Shown here: in pieces, positions 7,273 through 15,500 of the stretch
How the letters are laid out: each line of letters begins with the position of its first letter
How positions within the stretch are numbered: position 1 is the stretch's first letter
Origin: Elusimicrobiota bacterium
GTDB lineage: Bacteria > Elusimicrobiota > Elusimicrobia > UBA1565
DNA: 39,606 nt
Direction of reading: 5' to 3'
NCBI GenBank assembly: GCA_016218495.1
Contig: JACRDU010000068.1
Location: forward strand, 1 to 39,606
Position numbers and translations under genes: made by a program
Notes under the pieces: model-generated
The model's input: the letters and a program-made list of their open reading frames with translations, nothing else
The model's database searches: none
What the model was told of the DNA's origin: nothing

Positions 7273-8420
7273 CAGGAACCCTCCGTTTGACGCTTCACCC
7301 AGGCCTGGACCAGGGCGAGCTGCTTGTCGATGTCCGCCTGCAGCTCGGCCATCCGTTTATGCGCCAGGGCGAGCTTCCCGCGCATCCCGGCCGCCGCCTC
7401 GGAGCCGGTCGGCTCGTCCTTGAGGGCTTCGACCGTCCGTGCCATCTCCAGCTGCAGGGCGTCGCGCTGCCGGACACACTCTACCACGGCCTCGAGAGCC
7501 GCTTCAACCAGCATGTCGGGGCCGCCGGAGCGCTCGAAGCGGTTCCGGGCCAGGCTCATCGCCTCGAGCGTGCCCTGCTCCCACTTGCGCCGGGCCTCGC
7601 GCTCGCGGTCCCGCTCGGCCTGGGCCTCCTCGAGGCGCCGCTCCAGGTCCGAGACGCGGGCGAGCACGACCGAGAGCTGCTCGAGGGCGAAGCCGGTCCC
7701 GGGCGCGCCGACCGGCGGGGCCAGGAACTCGCCGGGGCGTTCCGGTACGGAGGGCGGGGGCGGGGCCGGCGGCGCGGGCGACTCGGGGGCGGCGGCCTGC
7801 CCCAGCTGCGCCTCGATGCGGCGCTTGAGCTCGGCGCGGCCTTCCTCCGTCTCGACGAAGCGCATCACCTCGTCGGCGGGGACCATCTTCAGCTGGGCGG
7901 CGGCGAGGCGGCCCTCCAGCTCCTTGACCCGCAGGGACGCGGAGGAGTAATGCTCGCGCAGCGTCTTGTCGTAGTTCGCGGCGCGCTGGGCCTCGCGGAT
8001 GGAGCGGAAGAGGTCCTCCACCTCGGTCTGCGCCTTGCGCTGGGCTTCCTCGCGCTCGCGCATCAGCAGGTTCGAGCGCAGCGCCTCCTGCTGGGCCAGC
8101 TCGAGCTTGCGCTCGAGGAGCTCGACCTTGGTGTGCAGGAACAGGGTCAGCTCGGTCGGCGGTTTGGGCGGCTCCGGGGCGGGCGCCGCGGGAAGGGCCG
8201 GAGGCACCTCCTCGGAGGGGAAGTCGGCCGCGGGCGCCTCCATGGGCGGCGGCGCCGCGAGCTGGGACAGCCGGCCCTCGAGCTCGGCCAGGCGGGCCTC
8301 CAGGGCCGAGACGGCCTCGCTGGAGGGCGCGGGAGCGGCCGCGGCGGCCTCCTGGGGAGGAGGCTCGTCCGGCGGCGGTTCGCCGCGCAGGGTCGCTAGG
8401 AGGCGGTCTACCTTAGCCAT
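7272..8420 (-). CDS. Coiled-coil protein of the motor-like cluster, function unknown
   Basis: I recognise no family in this 382-residue protein. It has no signal peptide or membrane helix and should be cytoplasmic. Heptad-rich coiled-coil stretches occur at about 35-55, 90-205 and 245-290, and a helical C-terminus at about 305-380. They are separated by Pro/Ala-rich linkers at about 13-35, 58-88 and 210-240. It lies 8 nt after the kinase-FliF-FliG gene and shares one base with the MotA-like start, so it is very probably made together with them. A cytoplasmic coiled-coil at this place could be a scaffold between ring and stator or an adaptor to a downstream effector. It does not resemble FliM, FliN or FliH in any motif I can see. 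Confidence 0.6.
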   Translation of the reverse strand: MAKVDRLLATLRGEPPPDEPPPQEAAAAAPAPSSEAVSALEARLAELEGRLSQLAAPPPMEAPAADFPSEEVPPALPAAPAPEPPKPPTELTLFLHTKVELLERKLELAQQEALRSNLLMREREEAQRKAQTEVEDLFRSIREAQRAANYDKTLREHYSSASLRVKELEGRLAAAQLKMVPADEVMRFVETEEGRAELKRRIEAQLGQAAAPESPAPPAPPPPSVPERPGEFLAPPVGAPGTGFALEQLSVVLARVSDLERRLEEAQAERDREREARRKWEQGTLEAMSLARNRFERSGGPDMLVEAALEAVVECVRQRDALQLEMARTVEALKDEPTGSEAAAGMRGKLALAHKRMAELQADIDKQLALVQAWVKRQTEGS

Positions 8421-8428
8421 GGGTCATC

Positions 8429-10873
8429 TCAGGCCGGCTGAGCCTCCGCGATGGGCGGCGGGCCCTCCAGGGCCCCGCGCCGCTCGGCGGGGCTCTGCAC
8501 CCGCCCCTGGGCGACGAGCTTGAGGACGGCGGCGGCGATCTGCTCTTGGGCCGTCTCGACGGCCCGCGGCGTGGGCCGGGAGGCGGCGATCATCTGCTCG
8601 AGGATGGCCCAGGTCTTGGGCAGCATCTGCGCCCGGAGGCTGACGCGCACGCGCTCCTCGCCCTCATGGAGCGCCGCGGACCACTGCTCGAGGGTGACCT
8701 GGCCCATGACGATGGACCAGTCGCGCTGGTCGAGGAAGGCCACGTCCTCGAAGAGCAGCACCCGCGCGCGCACCAGGGAGTAGAGCTCGGGGTCGCGCAT
8801 CTCGAGCATTGCCAGCAGCTCGCGCTTGGCCTTCATGTCGGACTGGTCGATCAGGTCGAGGAGCTCCCGGCGCCCGCCCACCGCGCTGTCGAGCCGCCTC
8901 TCCAGCTCGTCTTTGACCGTCTGGACCACGTCCGGCTCTATGAACTTGATCGCCCCCATATTAAGGAGGACCTCGCTGTAGAGGCGGGTCGGGAGGCGGC
9001 CGAGGAAGGCCTTGCGCACCTCGGGCTTGAGGTGAGCGGCGATGAGCGCGATGTTCTCGGCGTCCTGGCCGCGCAGGATCTCGAGCAGGGTGTCGATCTG
9101 GTGGAGGCTGACGTTGAAGGCCGCCTTGGCGGGGACCGCCTCCTCCGGCGCCCCTGCGCCCTCCTTCTTCTCGCCCTCGGCCCCCTCCTCCCCCTCCTTC
9201 TTCTCCTCGCCCCCGAAGTCCATCTGCAGCTGGTGGGCCTGGGCCTGCGCCATCGAGTCCATCGCCTCGGCGAGCTTGAGGAAGCAAGCCGCAACGACGA
9301 CCAGGGTTATCAGGGTCATCAGCGCGATGAGGCCGTACTTGAAGAGCAGCCCCATCGCCTCGGGCTGGTACCAGATGGTCTTCCAGGCCGGCGCGAACTT
9401 GGCCGGGGCGATGTCGAGCACGTCGTCGCGCGTGCGGTCGAGCCCCAGGATGTCGGGCAGGATGCGGCCGATGCGGTCGCGCTCCTCGGGCGTCACGGAG
9501 TCGTCCACCACCACCGTGACGGCCAGGCGCTTCACGAACGAGGTCGGGAACGACTGCTGGCGCTCGTAGGTCTTGGTCTGCCCGAAGCCGGGCATCTGCG
9601 ACTCGGGGCTGGGGATGCCGGGGAGGAGGTCCTCGGAGCCGGCGGCGTCGGTGCCTATGTTCTGCCACAGGAACAGGGACTTGGCGTCCTTGTCGGCGCT
9701 CCCGCCGGACTTCACATCGAATTTCTCGATGCGTGTGAAGTCGAGGGCGGCGTTGACGATGACCCGGGAACGGCTCGGGCCGAGGATGGAGATCAGCACC
9801 GACTCGGCCTTGGCTTCCAGAGCCCGCTCGAACTTGGCCTTCTCCTCGAGCGGGATGGTCTGCTGGGCGGAGGCGCCGGAGGCGAACAGGCCGAGCAGGG
9901 CCAGCGCCAGGGCCGCCTGCCGGGCCGCCGGGACGCGGGCGGGCTTGAGGGGGATCTTGTACCAGAAGGTGGAGCCCTTGCCGAGCCCCGCGGAGTCGAC
10001 CCCGATGTCCCCTTGGTGCCCGCGCACGATCTCGGTGGCGATGGCCAGCCCCAGGCCCCAGCCCTTCTTCTTGTTCTTCACGTCCTGGAACTGGGACTGG
10101 TAGAACTTGTCGAAGACCTTCTTGCGCTCGGAGGGGTGGATCCCCGGCCCGTTGTCCTTGACGCCGAGGGTCAGCGTACGGCCGATGACCTTGGCGAAGA
10201 GCTCCACCCTCCCGCCCGACGGGGTGAACTTGACCGCGTTGTTGAGGAAGTTCATCAGGGCCTGGCCGAGGCGGAAGCGGTCCCCGACCACCTCGACGGC
10301 GGGGACCTCGGGATAGGCGAACTCGACGCCGTTGTTCTTGGCGATGACGCCGATGCCGGGGGCCACGTCGGCCACCAGCTGCGGCAGCAGGAAGGGCTTC
10401 TGTTCGAGCCGGAGCTTCCCCGCCTCGATGACGGCCAGGTCGGTCAGGTCGCTCATCAGCCGGTTGATCTGGTCGGTGCCGCGCACGATGTAATCGACGT
10501 ACTTCTTCTGCTTGTCGTCGAGCGGCTGGTGGGAGAGCATCTCCCCGAAGCCCTTGATCGAGGCCAGCGGCGTGCGCACGTCGTGGACGGCCATCGACAG
10601 GAACTTCGACTTCATCGAGTTGAGCCGCTCGAGCTCCTCGTTGGAGTCCTGCAGCTTGAAGGAGAGCTTCTCGAGCTCCGCCTTCCTCTTGGCCACCTGG
10701 CTCTGGGCCGTCGCCAGCTTCGTCATGAAGTTCTCGAGCTCCTCGCGGTCCCGCCGCCGCCGTCCCGAATAGCGCCCGAACTGGAAGAAGCCCGAGAGCT
10801 GGCTCACGACGAGCATGCTCGCCGCGAGCACCAGGAAGAGCACCGGCAGCAGCCCGACGATCACGACCTCCAT
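8429..10873 (-). CDS. Histidine kinase-FliF-FliG fusion protein (membrane sensor kinase built into a motor ring)
   Basis: One uninterrupted 814-residue frame holds three normally separate proteins. Residues 6-25 are a membrane helix and 45-90 a coiled coil. Residues 91-310 are a histidine kinase: phospho-acceptor His97 in AVHDVRTPLASIKG, N box NFLNNAVKF, G1 DNGPGI, F box VFDKFY, G2 GWGLGLAI. A second hydrophobic segment at 316-336 is followed by a FliF C-terminal (PF08345-type) region at 340-500, with VIVNAALDF and TKTYERQQSF...VKRLAVTVVVD. A third helix spans 507-532. After a Glu/Lys-rich linker comes FliG middle and C-terminal domains (585-795; ENIALIAAHLKPE, DPELYSLVR, FEDVAFLDQRDWSIVMGQV). 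The topology is coherent: kinase inside, FliF part outside, FliG inside. No ATG, GTG or TTG codon in frame separates kinase from FliF, which argues against two merged genes. The first FliF ring domains (RBM1/2) are missing. A GGAGG site lies 4 nt before the ATG. Confidence 0.85.
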   Translation of the reverse strand: MEVVIVGLLPVLFLVLAASMLVVSQLSGFFQFGRYSGRRRRDREELENFMTKLATAQSQVAKRKAELEKLSFKLQDSNEELERLNSMKSKFLSMAVHDVRTPLASIKGFGEMLSHQPLDDKQKKYVDYIVRGTDQINRLMSDLTDLAVIEAGKLRLEQKPFLLPQLVADVAPGIGVIAKNNGVEFAYPEVPAVEVVGDRFRLGQALMNFLNNAVKFTPSGGRVELFAKVIGRTLTLGVKDNGPGIHPSERKKVFDKFYQSQFQDVKNKKKGWGLGLAIATEIVRGHQGDIGVDSAGLGKGSTFWYKIPLKPARVPAARQAALALALLGLFASGASAQQTIPLEEKAKFERALEAKAESVLISILGPSRSRVIVNAALDFTRIEKFDVKSGGSADKDAKSLFLWQNIGTDAAGSEDLLPGIPSPESQMPGFGQTKTYERQQSFPTSFVKRLAVTVVVDDSVTPEERDRIGRILPDILGLDRTRDDVLDIAPAKFAPAWKTIWYQPEAMGLLFKYGLIALMTLITLVVVAACFLKLAEAMDSMAQAQAHQLQMDFGGEEKKEGEEGAEGEKKEGAGAPEEAVPAKAAFNVSLHQIDTLLEILRGQDAENIALIAAHLKPEVRKAFLGRLPTRLYSEVLLNMGAIKFIEPDVVQTVKDELERRLDSAVGGRRELLDLIDQSDMKAKRELLAMLEMRDPELYSLVRARVLLFEDVAFLDQRDWSIVMGQVTLEQWSAALHEGEERVRVSLRAQMLPKTWAILEQMIAASRPTPRAVETAQEQIAAAVLKLVAQGRVQSPAERRGALEGPPPIAEAQPA

Positions 10874-10890
10874 CGGGCCTCCGTGCCGGC

Positions 10891-10896
10891 AGGGTA
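10891..10896 (-). promoter_or_regulatory. -10 element TACCCT upstream of the kinase-FliF-FliG gene
   Basis: GGCTACCCT lies 17 nt before the ATG at 10873, and a GGAGG ribosome-binding site occupies 10878-10882. Unlike most starts here the gene would have a short leader with a real Shine-Dalgarno. The -35 position (ATGAGT at 17 bases) is weak. The motor genes may thus be transcribed separately from the PorV-like gene ending at 10929. Confidence 0.35.
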
Positions 10897-10928
10897 GCCC
10901 GGCGCTGTTACGGACTCATTGCCCGGCG

Positions 10929-12485
10929 TCACTCGACCCCCTGGGCGGCCATGAACTGCTTGAGCTTCTCGTCGGCGGGGTTGAGCTCCAGCGCCTTCTT
11001 CCAGGCCGCGGCCGCGCGCGGCCTGTCCCCCATCGCGAAGTAGGCTGAGCCCAGGCGCGTCCACGCGGCGGCGTTGTTGGGCTCGAGCCACAGCGCGTCG
11101 CGCAGCGACTCCGCCGCCGGACCGAATCGGCGCTGGTAGATGGCGTCGACGCCCTGCTTCATGCGCAGGGCGGCCAGGCGCGCGGTCGGGAGGACGGAGT
11201 CGCGGTCGACCTTGCGCCCGGTCAGGCGCGACATGGCGTCGAGCAGCCTCCGGTAGGCCCCGCTGCGGTTGACGGTGCCCGCAGTGGCGTGGGCGAGAAG
11301 CATCGCGCGGTCCTCTTCGCCTTCCAGCCAGGCGCCGACCACGGTGTAGGCCATGAACGAGGCGGGGTTGTCCTGGAGGAACGTCTCCACGTCCTCGGGG
11401 TGCGCCTCGAGCTGCATCTCCTTGACCAGGCGCCTGAGGCGCACCGCGCGCTCCCTCCAGGACCCGTCGCCCGCGTTGGGGTCGATGCCCAGCGCCGTGT
11501 CGATGTCCTTGGAGGCGCGCAGATAGTCGCGCTTCTGCAGCTCGGCCTGGCCGTTGGCGAGGTACTCGGACGCGAAGGCCTGCATCTTGGGCGACTTGCC
11601 CTGGGCCAGCTCTTGGCGCGCCCCGAAGCGGTAGCCGATGGAGAACCTCTGGGACATCCCCAGGGTCGGATGGCTCAGCATGGCCAGGTCGAAGCGGTAC
11701 TTCGAGCGGAAGTTGATCCCGCCGCCGAAGGAGAGCTGCTTGTCCTCGAGGCCGGCCCGGACCGCGGCGATGCCCCAGGCGTACTCGGTACCCACGCGGA
11801 AGTCGCCGTCGGCCGACACGTCCGCCGACAGGGCCAAGGGACCGACCACCCGGTAGGAGACCCCCGCGCGCACCACGGGCTCCAGCTTGTCGTCGGTGTC
11901 GCCCTGCGCCAGCGAGAACGCGTTCTGGACGACCCCGCCGAACATCAGCTTGCCCGAGGCGAACGGCCCGGCCTGCACGCCCAGGTCCATCCCGACCAGC
12001 CGGTCCGAGGAGCTGCCCAGCGAGCGGTTGAGCATCTTGGCCTTCAGCCCGAAGGAGAGGTCGGGATGGAACAAGCCGCGCCAGCCGTGGGCGAGGCCGA
12101 AGGCGGTCTCCGACCAGGCGAAGCCGCCCGTCTTGTTGTTGAACTCGTCGCGCCCGTCGGCCGCCGCGGCGCCGAGACGGATGACCTCCAGGCCCCAGCC
12201 CCCGGCGCGCTTCTTCTTGTTCTGCGCGTAGGCGAGGTAGTCGTAGGTGGCGTCGCCGAAGAGCGTCGCCCGCATGAAGGTGACCTCGCGCGCGGGCAGG
12301 AGCCCGAGGCCGGCGGGGTTGTAATAGACCGAGGTCACGTCGTTGGCGAAGGCGGTGTTGGCCCCGCCCATCGCCAGCCCGCGGGCGTTGGCGCCGAACT
12401 GGAAGATCTCTCCCGGGCGGCCGCCCTGGCTCGCCCCTGCCGCGGCGGCAAGGAACATGCAGACGAGCCACGCCAAGACGCGCAT
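10929..12485 (-). CDS. PorV/UPF0164-like outer-membrane protein with C-terminal TPR repeats
   Basis: The 518-residue protein starts with a signal peptide (MRVLAWLVCMFLAAAAGAS). Residues about 25-310 are a PorV/UPF0164-type beta-barrel. The diagnostic N-terminal strand and turn are clear: GANARGLAMGGANTAFANDV followed by TSVYYNPAGLGLLPAREVTF, then repeated strands such as LSFGGGINFRSKYRFDLAML and QRFSIGYRFGAR. Residues about 318-518 are helical with TPR-like units (YLRASKDIDTALGIDPNA; ESLRDALWLEPNNAAAWTRL; GDRPRAAAAWKKALELNP). PorV proteins act at the outer membrane as cargo-binding partners of type IX secretion; a periplasmic TPR tail could bind other proteins or peptidoglycan. The gene sits 55 nt upstream of the kinase-FliF-FliG gene on the same strand, and its promoter is nearly identical to that of the giant surface protein. 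Confidence 0.75.
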   Translation of the reverse strand: MRVLAWLVCMFLAAAAGASQGGRPGEIFQFGANARGLAMGGANTAFANDVTSVYYNPAGLGLLPAREVTFMRATLFGDATYDYLAYAQNKKKRAGGWGLEVIRLGAAAADGRDEFNNKTGGFAWSETAFGLAHGWRGLFHPDLSFGLKAKMLNRSLGSSSDRLVGMDLGVQAGPFASGKLMFGGVVQNAFSLAQGDTDDKLEPVVRAGVSYRVVGPLALSADVSADGDFRVGTEYAWGIAAVRAGLEDKQLSFGGGINFRSKYRFDLAMLSHPTLGMSQRFSIGYRFGARQELAQGKSPKMQAFASEYLANGQAELQKRDYLRASKDIDTALGIDPNAGDGSWRERAVRLRRLVKEMQLEAHPEDVETFLQDNPASFMAYTVVGAWLEGEEDRAMLLAHATAGTVNRSGAYRRLLDAMSRLTGRKVDRDSVLPTARLAALRMKQGVDAIYQRRFGPAAESLRDALWLEPNNAAAWTRLGSAYFAMGDRPRAAAAWKKALELNPADEKLKQFMAAQGVE

Positions 12486-12491
12486 GGCGTT

Positions 12492-12520
12492 AGTTTAGCC
12501 GGGCGCCGCCCTTCAATCAC
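12492..12520 (-). promoter_or_regulatory. Promoter GTGATT-N17-TAAACT of the PorV-like/TPR gene
   Basis: The -35-like GTGATT is at 12515-12520 and the -10 TAAACT at 12492-12497, 6 nt before the ATG at 12485. The block TTCGTGATTG-N10-CCCGGCTA recurs with identical spacing in front of the giant gene, which suggests the same sigma factor or shared control. Confidence 0.55.
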
Positions 12521-12573
12521 GAAAGGATTACGAAGGGGCCGTGCCCATGATTCTTTATGTTATTCCAGCGCTT

Positions 12574-15500
12574 TTAGTGGATGACGCCGGTCTTTACGAT
12601 GACCTTCGCGCCGCCTGACTGCAGGACCAGCAGATAGAGGCCCTTGGACACCTTGGCGCCAGAATCGTCGGACCCGTCCCAGGAGACCGTGTTGGAGCCG
12701 GCCAGGCCGCCCGTGGAGCCGGGGGCGAAGCTCATCTCCCGGATGAGGCGGCCGAAGACGCTGTACACGCGGATAGAGACCTCGGCGTTGGCGCTGAGCA
12801 CGTAGTGGATCTTCCCCGAGGTCTTGCGCGAGTCGAACGGGTTCGGGTAGACGCTGGCGTTGGAGATCCCGTCGGTGGGCAGCGGCCCGAGCTGGACCTT
12901 CGTCTCGTCGCTGGCGCCGCTGAGGACGCCGGAGCCGGTCACCGCGCTGACGCGGACCAGCAGGGTCCCGGCGGGCAGGCCGGAGGCCTGGAAGGAGGTC
13001 CCGGTCGCCAGGGCCGAGCTCGACACGGCGAGGACGGAGAAGTCCGCCGGCGCTGCGCCGCCCGCGGCCGGGCGCGACAGGGCCTTCACGGAGGTCTTCT
13101 CCCCGGTCTTCGCATTGATCCACTGCGGGCTGGCCCCGGTCCGGTACTCGATGAGGTAGCCCAGGATGCCCGACGGGCCGCCAGGCACGGACGTCCAGGT
13201 CACCAGCAGGGCGCCCGAGCCGGCCGAGACCGTGATGGCGGGCTTGATGGGCGACTGGAAGTCCATCAGGACGCCGTCGGAGACCCCCACGGGGCTGTCG
13301 AAGCCGAAGCTGGACTGGGTCTTGACCGAGACGTAGTAGGTCGTGGCCTGGGTCAGAGGGAAGCCGGTGGCCCGGACCGAGGTCAGCGCCGCCGAGACGG
13401 CCGTCCAGGAGCGCACGTCCGTCCCTCCGGGGGTCGTGCCGACGGCGTAGAAGGCGCCGGACAGGGTCCCCGTCCCGACGCTGGAGGACCACGAGAAGCT
13501 CAGGCCCTCGAAGTCGCTGGAATAGGAGCCCGCGTCGGTCACGACGGGCAGCGACGGCGTCTTGGCGTCGAGCACGACCGCCGAGGCGGTGTTGAACGGC
13601 AGGTTCGTCGCGGCGACGGCGTCCGGCGAGGTGATGGAGAAGTCCACCGACTGGACCGAGAGCCGGATGTCGGCCCCCACGGTGGCGCTGATGTTGGGTT
13701 GGACGGCCAGGAAGTAGGTCTGGGTCGACGCGCCCACGGTCTGGGCGCTGGAGAAGGCCACCGCCGCCTGGCTGCCGCTGAAGGCCGCGCTGCCGACCAG
13801 CAAGTCGGCGCTGGAGAGCTGGCCGTCCCCGTTGGAATCCCGCCAGATCCCGACGGAGTCGATCTCGCCGGCCCCCAGGTTCCCGTTCTGGCGGATGTTG
13901 AGCGCCGTCCAGCCCACCCGGTTGCGCGACGCGCGGACGGCCAGCTTGGCCAGCGCGACGTTGGCGCCCTGGTTGACGCCCGCCCCGACCAGGTCCGTCG
14001 GGGTCAGCAGCAGGCTCTCCTCGAGCTTGCGCAAGGTGGCGTTGGCGTCCGACTGGGCGGGGAAGCCGGAGTTTACGATGAAGTTCGGCGCGGACACCGA
14101 GAAGGCCGCCGTGGAGGTCAGGATGACGGCGAAGGTGCGCCCCGGCTCGGCGAACGCCGCGATGTCGGCGGTGATGAGGTAGCGCTTCTGGGCGGTGCCG
14201 ATGTCCTGCACCTGGGAGAGGCTGAGCACGGCCGTCCCGCCCAGGAAGGCGTTGAGGCCGGAGGTGATCTTGGTGTCGGTGCCGATGTCGACGGCCCCGT
14301 TGAGGTTGGCGTCGAGCCAGACGCTCAGGGCCTTGATGTCGGAGTCCGAGGCGCTGCCCGTCGAGCGCACCGTCAGCGCCGACCAGCTCAGCGCGTACTG
14401 CGTGGTCTGCAGCGCCAAGGACAGCAGGACCTGCTCGGTGGCGCCCTGCTTGAGCTCGCCCGGGGCCATGTTCGTCGGGGTGACGAAGAGCCCCGACTGC
14501 GTGGCCACGACGGCGGCCGCGCCGGACTGCAGGGGGAAGCCCGCCGTGTCGACGGTGTCGGGCGACTCGACCTTCAGGTCCCCCGCCGCGGCGATGCGGG
14601 CGCCCACGGTGTTGCCGGCCGCGGCCGTCGTCCTCAGGTCGAAGGTCACGAAGTAGGTCTGCGTGGCCACGGTGATGGTCTGCGTCGAGAACGCCAGCAG
14701 GACGGTGCCCCCGCTGAAGGTGCCGGTGCTGATGCGCTCGTCCGAGACGATGTCGAGGGTGCCCGTGCCGTCCGCGTCGCGGTAGAGCTTGACGGCCGTG
14801 ACGTCGGCGTCGGCCCCGGTGCCGGTCCGCGTCACGCGCAGCTGGGTCCAGCGCGCCGAATAGGCGTTGGTGCGCGCCTTGAAGGCCAGCATCACGATGT
14901 TGGGCGTGCCCTGCACGGCCGTGGCCGGGGCGGAGCTGGCCCCGACCACGCCCATCGTGACGGGCGGGGCGTTGATGGTCAGGGCCGCCGAGGTGAACGA
15001 GGCGCTGGGCACGACCTGGTTGGGGGCGTTGACGGTGAAGAAGGCGCCCGTGGAGGCCCGCACTATCAGGGTCCGCGCCGGCGTCGCCCCGGTGGAGAGG
15101 TCTACGACGAGGAAATAGCGTTTGGCCGCCGTCCCCAGCGTCTGCGGGCCGGTGAAGTTGAGGATTACGCTGCCCGGGCCGTTGCCGCCGAAGGTCTGGG
15201 TGGAGAAGGAGACCGAAGAGTACTGCACGAGGTTCGAGGAGTCGAAGGTCCCCACGTCGTTGAAGTCGTAGTAGAGCTTGACCGCCTTGACGTCGGAGTC
15301 CGCCGCCGTGCCGGCCTGGTCCACGCGCAGGCTCTGCCAGACGGCGTTGGACACGTCCGTCTTCATGGTCAAAGACATCAGCGCCACGTCGGTCGTCCCC
15401 GGCTCGGCCCCCAGGGCGGGCACGATGCTGGCCGTGCTGACGGTGATGGTGTTCTGGAACTGGCTGACCGGGACGACCCCGGTCTGGATGGGCAGGGCCG

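Noticed and set aside
8429-10873. Two separate genes (kinase, then FliF-FliG) merged by a sequencing error
   Set aside because: Reading through 9700-10020, there is no ATG, GTG or TTG in the frame from the kinase G2 box to well inside the FliF domain, and the fused membrane topology is consistent. A base error cannot be excluded without reads, so this remains a stated refutation test.
8546-10897. A 783-codon plus-strand frame opposite the kinase-FliF-FliG gene
   Set aside because: It is Leu/His/Glu/Gly-rich without motifs, and the minus-strand frame holds three recognisable protein families.
12486-12573. A terminator or RNA element between the giant gene and the PorV-like gene
   Set aside because: I found no stem with a T-tract; the only convincing signal in the gap is the promoter.
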